Shown one piece after another: positions 53,013 to 61,795 of a stretch of DNA of 64,000 nucleotides. This DNA comes from Bradyrhizobium sp. CB1650. Lineage in GTDB: Bacteria; Pseudomonadota; Alphaproteobacteria; Rhizobiales; Xanthobacteraceae. The stretch covers positions 6,725,501 through 6,789,500 of the forward strand of contig NZ_CP121695.1 of the NCBI RefSeq assembly GCF_029761915.1. The letters run 5' to 3'. The notes under the pieces are model-generated. The model was not told the origin of the DNA and did not search any database. It saw nothing but the letters and a program-made list of their open reading frames with translations. The position numbers and the translations under genes were made by a program. The first letter of the stretch is position 1; each line of letters begins with the position of its first letter.

Positions 53013-53245
53013 TCATCCTCGAAAATGGAACATGCAGCGCAACAAGGTCTCCAGATGCGGCGCGGCAATGACTGCGAGGCTCGCCACCACGCTGCCCGTC
53101 ATCGCATAGGCCAACAAGGCGACCCTGATCGTCCGCTCACAGTCTGAACGGTTTGGAAGACGACGGCTTTGGCCCAGGTCATGCGCCCGGCGACGGTCCC
53201 AGCCTTCCCAAAGGGCATCGCGATCGGGTGTTGATTGGCGCTCAT
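53013..53245 (-). pseudogene. small membrane-protein gene, frameshifted
   Basis: From ATG 53245 the frame reads MSANQHPIAMPFGKAGTVAG and RMTWAKAVVFQTVQTV. After one base is shifted near 53132 it continues TIRVALLAYAMTGSVVASLA and VIAAPHLETLLRCMFHFRG, ending at 53013. The second part is a membrane segment. The layout (helix, membrane segment, short tail) faintly resembles DUF2061-type proteins. It lies between patatin and lysR and reads away from lysR. Confidence 0.5.
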
Positions 53246-53315
53246 CGCTTTACTCTTTGCCCGCAGAGATGGCCAACTCCGGCGCGTCGTGGCAGATAGG
53301 ACGAAGCGATATCGC

Positions 53316-53334
53316 TCATTCCTGCGGAGAATAG
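53316..53334. promoter_or_regulatory. degenerate TCATTCC-N5 dyad at the lysR start
   Basis: TCATTCC is intact; the right arm is AGAATAG in place of GGAATGA. The preceding GATATCGC matches bases before the two perfect copies elsewhere in the window. It ends one base before the lysR ATG, fitting autoregulation. Confidence 0.45.
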
Positions 53335-53335
53335 G

Positions 53336-54214
53336 ATGGATCGTCTGGCTTCGATGGAGACGTTCGTGCGTGTGGTCGAAACGGGCTCCTTCTCTGGAGC
53401 GGCCCGGCAGCTTCGAGTGGGACAGCCGGCCGTGTCCAAGTCCGTCGCGCAATTGGAAGAATATCTCGGGGTCAAGCTGCTGACGCGCTCGACCCGCGGG
53501 CTGACTCCGACGGAAGCTGGAGTTGGCTATCTCGAGCGCGCCAGGCGGGCCCTCGAGGAAGCGGCCGAGGCCGAGCTCGCCGCACGCGGAGCCGGAGCAG
53601 GCCTCAAGGGGCGCTTGCGGGTCTGCGCCGCCGTCACCTTCGCCCGCATCCATCTCATTCCGATGTTGCCCCAGTTCATGGCGCAGCATCCGGAGCTGGA
53701 TCTCGAGGTCGTCCTGGACGACCGCCAAATCGATCTCGTCCAGGAGGGCATCGATGTGGCCCTCCGGATGGGAAAAATGATGGATTCATCGTTGACCGTC
53801 CGCCGCGTCGCAAGATGCAGGAGGTTCGTTCTCGGCACGCCCACCTACTTCGATCGGGCCGGCATACCCTCTACGCCGAGCGAGCTGAGCAAGCACCAAG
53901 CCGTGGTCTATCTGCGGGAAGGTAGCGTGTGGTCCTTCAGCCGCGAGAGCACGGAATTGTCCGTCAGCGTTCAAAGCAGATTGCGATTGACCGCCGCGGA
54001 AGGCGTCAGAGCTGCAGTGCTCGCCCATGCAGGACTGACAATCGCGTCGGAGTGGATGTTCAGCCCCGAACTGCAATCGGGTGCCGTCCGTACAGTCCTG
54101 TCCGAATGGAGTCTTCCGCCGCTCGACCTCTGGGCAGTGCTTCCGACCGGCCGCGCGGCGACGGTCAAGGCGCGAGCTTTCGTCGGATTCTTCGAGCGTT
54201 CATTCAACGCCTGA
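53336..54214 (+). CDS. LysR-family transcriptional regulator
   Basis: The 292-residue protein has an N-terminal winged helix MDRLASMETFVRVVETGSFS and SGAARQLRVGQPAVSKSVAQ with LEEYLGVKLLTRSTRG, then the CrgA/AaeR-like effector domain (LRVCAAVTFARIHLIPMLPQ onwards). Two Cys (CAAVTF; RVARCRRFVLG) could respond to electrophiles. GGAGA precedes the ATG. A half-conserved TCATTCC dyad overlaps its start, and perfect copies lie at 59873 and 63582. Regulation of this stress cluster is therefore likely but inferred. Confidence 0.9.
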   Translation: MDRLASMETFVRVVETGSFSGAARQLRVGQPAVSKSVAQLEEYLGVKLLTRSTRGLTPTEAGVGYLERARRALEEAAEAELAARGAGAGLKGRLRVCAAVTFARIHLIPMLPQFMAQHPELDLEVVLDDRQIDLVQEGIDVALRMGKMMDSSLTVRRVARCRRFVLGTPTYFDRAGIPSTPSELSKHQAVVYLREGSVWSFSRESTELSVSVQSRLRLTAAEGVRAAVLAHAGLTIASEWMFSPELQSGAVRTVLSEWSLPPLDLWAVLPTGRAATVKARAFVGFFERSFNA

Positions 54215-54381
54215 GTTCGGAAGAACTGCTGCCCGACCGGCTGGGCGCCGGTCTCGACGCAAAATGTGAGACGAATTAGCATTCATTGGAGCCAACCGGG
54301 CATTTAACGTCTCAGTCTCATGGATACGGTGCCACGCAACGGAGCTGCTCATCCCGAGCCTCCTGCAAAAGGAGCGTCACC

Positions 54382-54690
54382 ATGTCCCGCACCTCGATCC
54401 TGAATCGCTCAAGCAAGGCAGCCGCCGCCGTCGCAATCTTCGTCGCTCTGCTATCGCAGGCGCACGCGGCCGACCAACAGTATGCCGCCGCCGTTTACCC
54501 CGATGTGTCGAGCAGCGCCGCCGCCGATCGCGCGCAGACCTCACGCTTGCCTTGGCTTGCTCCGGTCGGCCATCGCCAGCCGCGTCTGGCGGACGTCCCC
54601 CGACATGAATCCGTCGCCGCGTGGGAACACCAGCAACGCCAGGCGGACGAGGAACTGGACCGCAAGCTGGTCATCTGCAAGGGGTGCTGA
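54382..54690 (+). CDS. small exported protein of unknown function
   Basis: The protein has 102 residues from ATG 54382 with AAGGAG upstream; the frame is open from 54286. A Sec signal (MSRTSILNRSSKAAAAVAIF..AHA) is followed by a Tyr/Ala-rich start, PWLAPVGHRQPRLADVPRHE, and a charged helix ending LDRKLVICKGC with two Cys (CKGC) at the very end. A terminal CxxC could bind metal or haem-free redox partners, but this is a guess. It sits between lysR and the peroxiredoxin gene. Confidence 0.65.
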   Translation: MSRTSILNRSSKAAAAVAIFVALLSQAHAADQQYAAAVYPDVSSSAAADRAQTSRLPWLAPVGHRQPRLADVPRHESVAAWEHQQRQADEELDRKLVICKGC

Positions 54691-54840
54691 CACGCTGCGC
54701 GGCGATCATTCCATGTTGGAATAAGCTCTAGTCCGACGTCCCGGCTACCCGCTGCGGCCGCCTCCTTTAGGTTTCTGCACGTGACTTCCAAGAAACGGGC
54801 GGCACCGCCGTCCTGCACGCAGACGCCAAAGGAGACCGTC

Positions 54841-55515
54841 ATGTCGCTTCAAGCCAAGCTCGACGCTTTCAAGGCTGATTTCGAGGCCGGAAAGCCGCCC
54901 TACAACGTTCCTCGCCCGGTCATCGAGACGATGCACCGCGCCACCGCAGAGCTGATCGAATCCGGCGCCGCCAAGCGCGCCAAGAAGGCCGGAGACGTTG
55001 CTCCGTCATTCTCGCTCAAGGATGCGGAGGGCAACGTCGTGAGCTCGGCCGACCTGCTGAAACGCGGCCCGCTGGTGCTCAGCTTCTACCGCGGCGTCTG
55101 GTGCCCGTACTGCAACATGGAGCTGCAGGCGCTTGAGGCGGCCAAGCCGGAGTTCGACAAGTACGGCGCTTCGCTCGTTGCGATCTCGCCGCAGACCGCT
55201 CCGAACAGCCGCAAGTCGGTGCGGCAGAACAAGCTGTCCTTCCCTATCCTGTCGGACGTGAAGGGCAAGGTCGGCGCCGAGTTCGGCCTGCGCTTCGACC
55301 TGCCCGACTACCTCGTCGAGCTCTACAAGCAGCTCAAGAACGATCTGCCGACGTTCAACGACGATCCGAGTTGGACCCTGCCGATGCCGGCTCGCTACGT
55401 CATCGGGCAGGACGGCGTGATCCTCTATTCCGAAGTGAACCCCGATTACACCCGCCGGCCGGAGCCGGAAGACATGATCCCGGTGCTGCAGCGGGCGGCG
55501 GCCGTCAAAGTGTGA
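54841..55515 (+). CDS. peroxiredoxin (AhpC/TSA family)
   Basis: The protein has 224 residues from ATG 54841 with GGAG upstream. After an N-terminal helix of about 50 residues, the thioredoxin fold has DVAPSFSLKDAEGNVVSSAD, then the active site SFYRGVWCPYCNMEL, with Cys88 and Cys91 in CPYC. A Thr/Pro before this Cys is replaced by Val-Trp, as in the peroxiredoxin-like group with the CxxC site. It is expected to reduce peroxides in the cytoplasm with thioredoxin-like donors. It is followed by a hairpin and the Old Yellow Enzyme gene. Confidence 0.88.
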   Translation: MSLQAKLDAFKADFEAGKPPYNVPRPVIETMHRATAELIESGAAKRAKKAGDVAPSFSLKDAEGNVVSSADLLKRGPLVLSFYRGVWCPYCNMELQALEAAKPEFDKYGASLVAISPQTAPNSRKSVRQNKLSFPILSDVKGKVGAEFGLRFDLPDYLVELYKQLKNDLPTFNDDPSWTLPMPARYVIGQDGVILYSEVNPDYTRRPEPEDMIPVLQRAAAVKV

Positions 55516-55526
55516 CGGCACACGAG

Positions 55527-55558
55527 GCGGCCGGTGGGGCACAACGACCACCGGCCGC
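55527..55558 (+). terminator. strong hairpin between the peroxiredoxin and Old Yellow Enzyme genes
   Basis: A perfect 11-bp stem GCGGCCGGTGG with its complement has a ten-base loop. It lacks a long T tract (TGTCCTT follows), so it may be a weak terminator, an attenuator, or an mRNA-stabilising end. Confidence 0.55.
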
Positions 55559-55596
55559 TGTCCTTCCGCCCAGGCACCTCGAAAAGGAATACACCA

Positions 55597-56700
55597 ATGT
55601 CCAAGCTCTTCACCCCGACCCAGGTCGGCCCCTACCGTCTGTCCCATCGCGTCGCCATGGCACCGTTGACGCGAATGCGCTCCAATCCCGGCGATATCCC
55701 GAGCGAACTAATGGTCGAATACTACAAGCAGCGCGCCACGAAGGGCGGCCTGATCATCTCCGAAGCGTCGCCCGTTTCGATCCGCGGCAACGGTTACGCC
55801 GGCGCTCCCGGCATCTATTCGGATACCCAGATCGCCGGATGGCAACGCGTCACCAACGCAGTCCACGCCAAGGGCGGCCGCATCTTCCAGCAATTGTGGC
55901 ACGTCGGCCGGCAATCGCACGTCGACCTGCAGCCGAATGGAGACGCGCCGGTCGCGCCCTCCGCCATCGCGGCCGAGGGCTACGCGTACTCCAGGCGCGG
56001 CGAGGTCCCGTTCTCGATGCCCCGCGCGCTCGAACTGCATGAGATCCCCGGCATCATCGAAGAGTTCCGGTCGGCCGCCGGGCGCGCACTGCGGGCGGGC
56101 TTCGATGGCGTCGAAATCCATGGCGCGAACGGTTACCTGCCCGACCAGTTCCTGCAGGACGGGACGAACAAGAGGACCGACGAATACGGCGGCCCGATCG
56201 AAAACCGCGCCCGCTTCATGCTGGAGGTGACGCAGGCCGCCATCTCCGTCTGGGGAGCCGATCACGTCGGCGTGCGCATCGCCCCGAGCGGCACCTATGG
56301 TTCGATGTCGGACAGCGATCCTGCGGCGACCTTCGGCTACGTGACGACGCAGCTCGACCGCCTGGGCATCGCCTACCTCCACGTCGTCGAACCGCGCATC
56401 AAGGGCACCGACGAGATCGCGCATGGCAAAGCGCCGATCGCAGCTCAGCATCTGCGGCCGAAGTTCTCGCGGACCTTGATTGCGGCTGGCGGCTTCACCC
56501 CGGCTTCCGCGGAAGCCATGGTCGCCTTCGGCGATGCCGACCTCGTCGCCTTTGGTCGCCACTTCATCTCGAATCCGGATCTACCGGAGCGGATCCGACA
56601 GGGGCTGCCGCTCACGCCCTACGACCGGTCGACCTTCTACGGCGGCGACGCGCGCGGCTACACTGACTACCCGGCCGCGCAACCGGCGGCAGCGGCCTGA
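55597..56700 (+). CDS. Old Yellow Enzyme-type alkene reductase (NemA-like)
   Basis: The protein has 367 residues from ATG 55597 with AAAAGGA upstream. The FMN barrel shows MSKLFTPTQVGPYRLSHRVA, APLTRMRSN, QLWHVGRQSH, and the substrate-binding His/Asn pair in GVEIHGANGYLPDQFLQDGT followed by NKRTDEYGG. The FMN phosphate site appears in AAGGFTPASAE and LVAFGRHFISNPDL. The family reduces activated C=C bonds and nitro compounds with NAD(P)H. Paired with a peroxiredoxin and glutathione transferases, it would help detoxify reactive electrophiles. Confidence 0.92.
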   Translation: MSKLFTPTQVGPYRLSHRVAMAPLTRMRSNPGDIPSELMVEYYKQRATKGGLIISEASPVSIRGNGYAGAPGIYSDTQIAGWQRVTNAVHAKGGRIFQQLWHVGRQSHVDLQPNGDAPVAPSAIAAEGYAYSRRGEVPFSMPRALELHEIPGIIEEFRSAAGRALRAGFDGVEIHGANGYLPDQFLQDGTNKRTDEYGGPIENRARFMLEVTQAAISVWGADHVGVRIAPSGTYGSMSDSDPAATFGYVTTQLDRLGIAYLHVVEPRIKGTDEIAHGKAPIAAQHLRPKFSRTLIAAGGFTPASAEAMVAFGDADLVAFGRHFISNPDLPERIRQGLPLTPYDRSTFYGGDARGYTDYPAAQPAAAA

Positions 56701-56718
56701 CCGCGGCCCGCATCATCT

Positions 56719-57738
56719 CTAGGCCAGCGACGGCGCGTCTCGGCCCTTCGCTGGCCCACTCCCGTCGGCCGGGGCGGCGACCGCCTCCGGTCTTGCGAAG
56801 ATGTCTCGAGTCGTCGCGTCCTGCATTTTGCGCCACTGCGCCGGCGTTACGCCCATGTGGCTCTTGAAGGCGCGCTGGAAGGCGGCTTCGGATTGATATC
56901 CCACCGCCTCCGCCACAGCGCCAGTCGAAAGCGACGACTTCCTCAACTCGTTCGCAGCCATCGTCATCCGGATGTCGGTCAGAAGATCGGAGGCCGATCG
57001 TCCGAGCTTCTCCTGAAACTGGCGGGCCACCGTGGCGCGCGACATGTTGCAAAGGCGCGCGAGATCGGGCAACGACCAGGCGCGTGCGGGCTCGGCGAAC
57101 ATGGCGGCCACAGCCGGCGCCAGACGCGGATGACCGGCCAACGCCAGGAGACCGCGCGGTGCATCTTCGGCTTCGCTTGCGAGCCGCAGCACCAGCGCGA
57201 ACATCGCGGTCGACAGTGCGTTCAGCATCGCACGACCTCCGAGGCGATCATCCGCCGTCTCGCCGCGCATCAGGGCGACCAGGCCGGCAAGCTGCGTGGC
57301 ATTTTCTCCTCCGTCGTTACCACCGGCATGCACGACCAGACGAGGTGGCAGATAGCTGCGCACCAGGCGGTCGTGAGGGGGCGCGATCGTAAAGTGTCCG
57401 CACAACAGATCGAGCCGATCGCCTCTGCCGGCGTTCTCGCTGATGATGAGATTGAGCTCCTGACGATTTCGCGCCGGCTTCGGCCGCGCGCCCCCGCCGT
57501 CGTGCATGACGTGCCGTGGGTTGCCGGGCAGCAGCAGGATGTCGCCGGTCTCGAGCCGCAGCGGCTTGCCTCCGGCTGGATCTTCCAGAATGGCCGAGCC
57601 ACCGACGACCGCGTGATAGGGGATCTCGTTCGCTTCGCCCGGCCCCTGATCGATCCGCCAGGGCGCGCCGTAGGAGCAGCGCAGGTCCTGACGGCCTCGC
57701 ACCGGCATCATTTCGAACAACCTGCTGAGCCAGTCCAT
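56719..57738 (-). CDS. AraC-family regulator with cupin sensor domain
   Basis: The protein has 339 residues from ATG 57738, with GGAGAG upstream; the frame is open to 57858. The N-terminal cupin-like AraC-binding domain has GDILLLPGNPRHVMHDGG. The C-terminal double helix-turn-helix has WSLPDLARLCNMSRATVARQ and GAVAEAVGYQSEAAFQRAFK with HMGVTPAQWRK. The divergent region to the carboxymuconolactone decarboxylase-like gene (136 bases) holds two inverted repeats, so that gene is its likely target. Cupin AraC regulators of this type often sense aldehydes or reactive chlorine; no ligand can be named here. Confidence 0.88.
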   Translation of the reverse strand: MDWLSRLFEMMPVRGRQDLRCSYGAPWRIDQGPGEANEIPYHAVVGGSAILEDPAGGKPLRLETGDILLLPGNPRHVMHDGGGARPKPARNRQELNLIISENAGRGDRLDLLCGHFTIAPPHDRLVRSYLPPRLVVHAGGNDGGENATQLAGLVALMRGETADDRLGGRAMLNALSTAMFALVLRLASEAEDAPRGLLALAGHPRLAPAVAAMFAEPARAWSLPDLARLCNMSRATVARQFQEKLGRSASDLLTDIRMTMAANELRKSSLSTGAVAEAVGYQSEAAFQRAFKSHMGVTPAQWRKMQDATTRDIFARPEAVAAPADGSGPAKGRDAPSLA

Positions 57739-57782
57739 CGCGATCTCTCCTAGCGAGCCAATATGAGACGATAGGGCATATA

Positions 57783-57798
57783 GTCGAGATTTCTCGAC
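57783..57798. promoter_or_regulatory. nested inverted repeats in the araC divergent promoter
   Basis: GTCGAGA-TT-TCTCGAC is a perfect dyad at 57783-57798. It is flanked by ATGAGAC (57763-57769) and its complement GTCTCAT (57806-57812). Together they form nested symmetrical sites suited to AraC-type regulation or to a hairpin. Confidence 0.5.
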
Positions 57799-57873
57799 AT
57801 TCAAAGTCTCATGTCGGGCTCTTATTGTCACTCCGCAATCGTTCACCACCCAACCCAACGAAGGAGTGCCAAC

Positions 57874-58410
57874 ATGTCCCGTCTTTCAGTCCCCAATCTC
57901 GAATCCGACGCCGGTCCCTCGGGCCAGGTCTATGCCCAGATCAAGAAGGCGATCGGCAACGTGCCGAATACGTTCGCGGCAATCGCCGCGCACGGCCCGG
58001 CCGCGCTCAAGGCCGTCCTCGCCGCCGACACCGTGCTCTCTGCGGGCTCCTTGTCGAAGCGCGACCAGGAAGCCATCAAGCTCGTCATTTCCGAAGTCGC
58101 GGGTTGCGACTACTGCGTGGCCGCTCACAGCCTGCTCGGCAAGCTCGCGGGCCTCAAGCCCGACGAACTGAAGAACATCCGCGAGCGCCGGGCGACCGGC
58201 GACGAGAAGCGCGATGCGCTGATCCGCTTCGTCCGCAAGCTCGCGCAGTCCAGTGGCACCGTCAGCGACGACGACTTCGCCGCGATCAAGGCCGCCGGCT
58301 ACACCGACGCGCAGCTCGTCGAGATCAGCCTCGCCTTCGCGACCACCGTCTTCACCAACGTCTTCAACCGCATCAACGACACCGAGATCGACTTTCCCGC
58401 CGTCGCTTGA
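57874..58410 (+). CDS. carboxymuconolactone decarboxylase/AhpD-like protein
   Basis: The protein has 178 residues from ATG 57874 with AAGGAG upstream. The AhpD-like redox site is complete: CDYCVAAH with Cys78, Cys81 and His85, preceded by the Glu in VISEVAGCDY. The helical fold before and after (AIGNVPNTFAAIAAHGPAAL; LVEISLAFATTVFTNVFNRI) fits the family. It is more likely a peroxidase-type reductant or electrophile-responsive protein than a true decarboxylase. It is divergent from araC and followed 46 bases later by the DUF417 gene. A decayed relative lies at 63175. Confidence 0.9.
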   Translation: MSRLSVPNLESDAGPSGQVYAQIKKAIGNVPNTFAAIAAHGPAALKAVLAADTVLSAGSLSKRDQEAIKLVISEVAGCDYCVAAHSLLGKLAGLKPDELKNIRERRATGDEKRDALIRFVRKLAQSSGTVSDDDFAAIKAAGYTDAQLVEISLAFATTVFTNVFNRINDTEIDFPAVA

Positions 58411-58456
58411 AGCGATGCCGCGTCCAGTCAGATCTCCAGCAGAAAGGATCACGGCC

Positions 58457-58960
58457 ATGAGTACGCTCTCCACTACCGCTCAAAACCCGATCGTCCGCGC
58501 CCTGCACCGGTCCGGCCTCCTCGCCGAGGACCTCGACTACCACGTCGTCCGGGCCTCGATGGTCATCATGTTCGCCTTCTTCGGCTACCAGAAGTGGTTC
58601 CCGTACGAGTTCGAACGGCTGGTCCCGTTCATCAGCAACGGGCCGCTGATCTGGTGGCTCTATCCGGTCTTCGGTCACGCCGGCGCCAGCTACTTCCTGG
58701 GCGTCTCGGAGTGGACTTTCGGATCCCTGCTGCTTGCCGGGTTCTGGGACAAGCGGCTCGGCGTTCTTGGTGCCCTGGGCTCGACGGGGACGTTCATCGC
58801 GACCGTCACTATCATTCCCTTCATGCCGGAGGGCTGGGACGTCGCTGCGGGAGGCTTCCCCGCGATGACCGGCAACGTGCCGTTCCTGATGAAGGACGTC
58901 GTCCTGCTCGCGGTCTCGCTCTACCTGCTGCGACAGGACGTGGTTCGCCTGACGCGGTAA
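58457..58960 (+). CDS. DUF417/YkgB-like membrane protein
   Basis: The protein has 167 residues from ATG 58457 with AAAGGA upstream. It has about four membrane segments. The family motifs are visible: RASMVIMFAFFGYQKWFPYE, FERLVPFISNGPLIWWLYPV and FGHAGASYFLGVSEWTFGSL. The C-terminal part has NVPFLMKDVVLLAVSLYLLR. In E. coli the related RclC belongs to the reactive-chlorine resistance operon controlled by the AraC-type RclR. Here too it follows a gene divergent from an AraC regulator, so a similar stress role is reasonable but unproven. Confidence 0.85.
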   Translation: MSTLSTTAQNPIVRALHRSGLLAEDLDYHVVRASMVIMFAFFGYQKWFPYEFERLVPFISNGPLIWWLYPVFGHAGASYFLGVSEWTFGSLLLAGFWDKRLGVLGALGSTGTFIATVTIIPFMPEGWDVAAGGFPAMTGNVPFLMKDVVLLAVSLYLLRQDVVRLTR

Positions 58961-59114
58961 GGCGCACTCCCGCTGATGGCGTTGCGTCGCCGGCGAGCTC
59001 CATGTTCGCCGGCGGTTGCGCGTCTGCACGGTCGATACGCGCCGCCAGGATCGCCCTGCCACCGGCGAGTTCGGGGATGCTGATTCGGAAGTTCGGCGAC
59101 GTGCCCGAGGCGCT

Positions 59115-59258
59115 ATGAAAACGACGCCAACGACCAAAATTCTCGTCATCGGGACCATCAACCCTGGCTTTGAACAATCGCAGGTGTTTGCTGTCATGCC
59201 GGACGAAGTTCGGGAAACTGTCGACCTCTACCTCGATGGTAAGATCGAGCAGTGGTAA
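59115..59258 (+). pseudogene. truncated muconolactone-isomerase-like fragment
   Basis: This 47-codon frame reads MKTTPTTKILVIGTINPGFE, then FAVMPDEVRETVDLYLDGKI and EQW, and stops. It looks like the N-terminal half of small ferredoxin-like proteins in which the sequence continues after DGKIEQW. The C-terminal half is missing. The next open frame starts 12 bases later and does not continue it. Confidence 0.55.
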
Positions 59259-59270
59259 CTCCGAGGTCTC

Positions 59271-59891
59271 ATGCTCGCGCTGGTCGCCGCGGCCGCCTCG
59301 GTGCTAGAGGCAGACTGGCAATCCAAGCCATGGTTGCTGACCAGCTATTTCGATGACGCGATCCACACCTTGTCAATCGCCATGATCGCCTACCGCTTCC
59401 TACACGATCGGGAAAAGGCGCTGGCTCACGTCGAGCGCATGGCCGACGCGAAAATCGACGAGCCGGGCGTCCTGCTGAACGGCCCGACCGTCGCGTTGAG
59501 TTTCGGCAGGGCGATCTTGCTCGCCGCCTCATCGCCCTAGCACCGGACGACCCCGATCCCGCCTTCCACGCCCGGGTGATTGCCATCGGCGAGAACCGGT
59601 GGTCGGACGCCGTCGTACTCTTCGGAAAGGCCAATATTCCGGATCACGAAGAGCGCGTAACCGAAGCCGCGATCGCGCTGGCTCCGATCGCGGAAGCCGG
59701 CAGACCATCTGACGGAAGTCAAGCGGATCCAGCGCTTCAAGCCTCCCGTGGTATTCGTAGATGTCACAGCCCCGCGGCAGTCAACGCGAGCCCTCGATCG
59801 TCTCCCGTCTCCCTTACCGGTGATAATTGAGCATCCGCTGTGGTTCAGGCAGTTTTCTCAAAGTGATATTTTTCATTCCGGTCAGGAATGA
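59271..59891 (+). pseudogene. decayed gene of unknown family
   Basis: The first frame (59271-59540) reads MLALVAAAASVLEADWQSKP, FDDAIHTLSIAMIAYRFLHD and REKALAHVERMADAKIDEPG. Another frame continues ARVIAIGENRWSDAVVLFGK and ANIPDHEERVTEAAIALAPI, and after a further shift HLTEVKRIQRFKPPVVFVDV to a TGA at 59889. All pieces look protein-like. I cannot name the family, and they may come from one or two genes. The final stop falls inside a TCATTCC dyad. Confidence 0.4.
59873..59891. promoter_or_regulatory. perfect dyad TCATTCC-N5-GGAATGA (first copy)
   Basis: Seven-base arms with a five-base spacer, preceded by GATATTTT. The same dyad is at 63582 and a weaker form overlaps the lysR start. It lies at the end of decayed sequence, 126 bases from the stop of the convergent dehydrogenase gene, so any original target may be lost. 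Confidence 0.55.
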
Positions 59892-60017
59892 CGGGAGCCG
59901 CTACCTTTCGCGTGCCCCCGCAGGTCATGGCCGGCGAGACCGTCGTGGTAAGATCACTTGGCTAGAACCTTCTTCTTGTTTTGATTGCTCGTGATCTACC
60001 AAGCTCGTTCTCCGAAG

Positions 60018-60959
60018 CTATGCAGAGGTCGCGTTGACCTCGAGCCATTTCGTGATGTTTGCCGCGGCGTCGCCGTAGAAGGTACGATAGAGATCTTCGG
60101 TTACGTAGCCGATGTGAGGCGTCGCCAGGACGTTCTCCAGGCTCCGAAAGGGATGATCGGAGGGGAGCGGCTCATGATCGAACACGTCCACCGCTGCGCC
60201 GGCGATCCTGCGCGCCCGCAGCGCCTCGATGAGGGCCGGCTCATCGACGATCGGACCACGCGATGTGTTGACGAGTTTCGCCGACGGCTTCATCAGAGCG
60301 AACTCGGGCGCCCCCACCAGGCCTCTGGTACGGCCGCTCAACACGAGATGTATTGTGATGACATCCGCCTCGCGGAATAGCGTCTGCTTGTCGACGAGAG
60401 TAGCGCCGGCGGCGCTGGCCTTCTCCTCGGTCAGGTTCTGGCTCCAGGCGATCACCTTCATGCCGAAGGCGAGACCGATCCGCGCAACTTCTCTTCCGAT
60501 GTTGCCCAATCCGACGATCGCGAGACTTTTGCCGCGCAGGTTGGAGCCGAGGCCGGTTTGCCATCCGCCAGCCCTGAGCGACGCAGCCTCGCGGTCGATA
60601 CCTCGCATGCTGGCCAGAATCATGGACCATGTGAACTCGATGGTCGGAGTGGAATCGTAACCGGTCGCGGTGACCGCGATGCCGAGATCGGTCGCGGCCT
60701 GGCTGTCGATCGAAGCGTTGCGCGGCCCTGTCGAAGCTATCAGCCTGAGATTTGGCAACTGCTGCAGGATGTCGCTTGGCAGCGGCGTTCGCTCGCGCAT
60801 GGCGCACACCACGTTGAACGGCCGCAATCGCTCGACGACTGTCGATGGATCGGCGACGTGGTCGTTGTACACGGTGATTTCCGCGTAACGCCGGACGCCC
60901 GACCAGTCAGCAAGCTCAAGCGCCATGTTCTGGTAGTCGTCGAGAATCGCAACCTTCAT
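60018..60959 (-). CDS. D-2-hydroxyacid dehydrogenase
   Basis: The protein has 313 residues from ATG 60959, with AAGGAGG upstream. The N-terminal part starts MKVAILDDYQNMALELADWS. The NAD-binding motif is LAIVGLGNIGREVARIG. Catalytic residues are the Arg in VNTSRGPIVDEPAL, the Glu in VFDHEPLP and the His in ATPHIGYVTEDLY. It interconverts a 2-keto acid and its D-hydroxy acid, or acts on a related carbonyl. It lies 11 bases after the hydrolase stop and forms an operon with that gene and the decayed cupin gene upstream. Confidence 0.9.
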   Translation of the reverse strand: MKVAILDDYQNMALELADWSGVRRYAEITVYNDHVADPSTVVERLRPFNVVCAMRERTPLPSDILQQLPNLRLIASTGPRNASIDSQAATDLGIAVTATGYDSTPTIEFTWSMILASMRGIDREAASLRAGGWQTGLGSNLRGKSLAIVGLGNIGREVARIGLAFGMKVIAWSQNLTEEKASAAGATLVDKQTLFREADVITIHLVLSGRTRGLVGAPEFALMKPSAKLVNTSRGPIVDEPALIEALRARRIAGAAVDVFDHEPLPSDHPFRSLENVLATPHIGYVTEDLYRTFYGDAAANITKWLEVNATSA

Positions 60960-60970
60960 GGACACCTCCT

Positions 60971-61795
60971 TCACTGTTTGCCGGCAAAGAACTCGGCCAG
61001 AGCTCCCGCCACACCTTTGGGATCATTTTCCATTGGAATGTGTCCTGCCGAACTGATCCGGACGAGCTTCGTGTTGGGTATCTCGCGCGCGTAGCGTTCG
61101 GCAAAATTGACCGTTTGAAACGGGTCGTCCTCGCCCCAAACCAGGAGCTTCGGCGTCTTTGACCGCAGCAACGCCGGCAGCATTTCCATGGTGTAGCGGT
61201 GGTCGGCAGCACCCGCGAGAGCCAGCCATGAACGGGCAACCCTCGGGTCTGTCCAGGGATCGAGATATTCGGTTATTTCAGCTTCGCTTGCGGGACGCCC
61301 GAGCGCCTTCACGACGGACACGCGACGCGCGGCGAGAACATCATCCCTCGTCGTTGCGGCCGCCACCGCCGGATCTCGGAAGCGGGCAACGCCGGGTACC
61401 GGCCATGAATCGTACATGATGCCATTCACCACAGCCACACGCGGCACCTCCACAGCACCTGCCAGCATCAGGTGCTGCGCCACTCCTCCGCCGATGTCGT
61501 GCCCGGCGACCATTACCGGGCCCTTGTGCCCGATCGAGTCGAGAAAACGCAGCAGCCAGGCGGAGAGCCGCGGGACCGAGGCTGCCTCCACCGTCAGTTC
61601 GCCACCCGAGCGGCCAAAGCCGGGGAAGTCCACCGCGATGGGACGAAGGCCCGCGGCGGAGATATCGTCGAGCACGCGCTGCCAGACGCGGCTCCAATAG
61701 GTACCATGAAGCAGCAGCAACAAGGGACCGCCCTCGCCGGCGGTGAGATAACTGATCTGAACGCCGCCTACATCGACTGTCTCGCGCCTTGTCAT
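60971..61795 (-). CDS. alpha/beta hydrolase with Asp nucleophile
   Basis: This 274-residue protein has the oxyanion HGTYW motif and the nucleophile elbow VAGHDIGGGVA, where Asp replaces the usual Ser. The acid lies in WGEDDPFQ and the His in SSAGHIPMEN. An Asp nucleophile is typical of epoxide hydrolases, haloalkane dehalogenases and haloacetate dehalogenases, so hydrolysis of an epoxide or halide is the best guess. Its ATG overlaps the stop of the cupin pseudogene (ATGA), and the dehydrogenase gene follows, so the genes were once a coupled operon. Confidence 0.88.
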   Translation of the reverse strand: MTRRETVDVGGVQISYLTAGEGGPLLLLLHGTYWSRVWQRVLDDISAAGLRPIAVDFPGFGRSGGELTVEAASVPRLSAWLLRFLDSIGHKGPVMVAGHDIGGGVAQHLMLAGAVEVPRVAVVNGIMYDSWPVPGVARFRDPAVAAATTRDDVLAARRVSVVKALGRPASEAEITEYLDPWTDPRVARSWLALAGAADHRYTMEMLPALLRSKTPKLLVWGEDDPFQTVNFAERYAREIPNTKLVRISSAGHIPMENDPKGVAGALAEFFAGKQ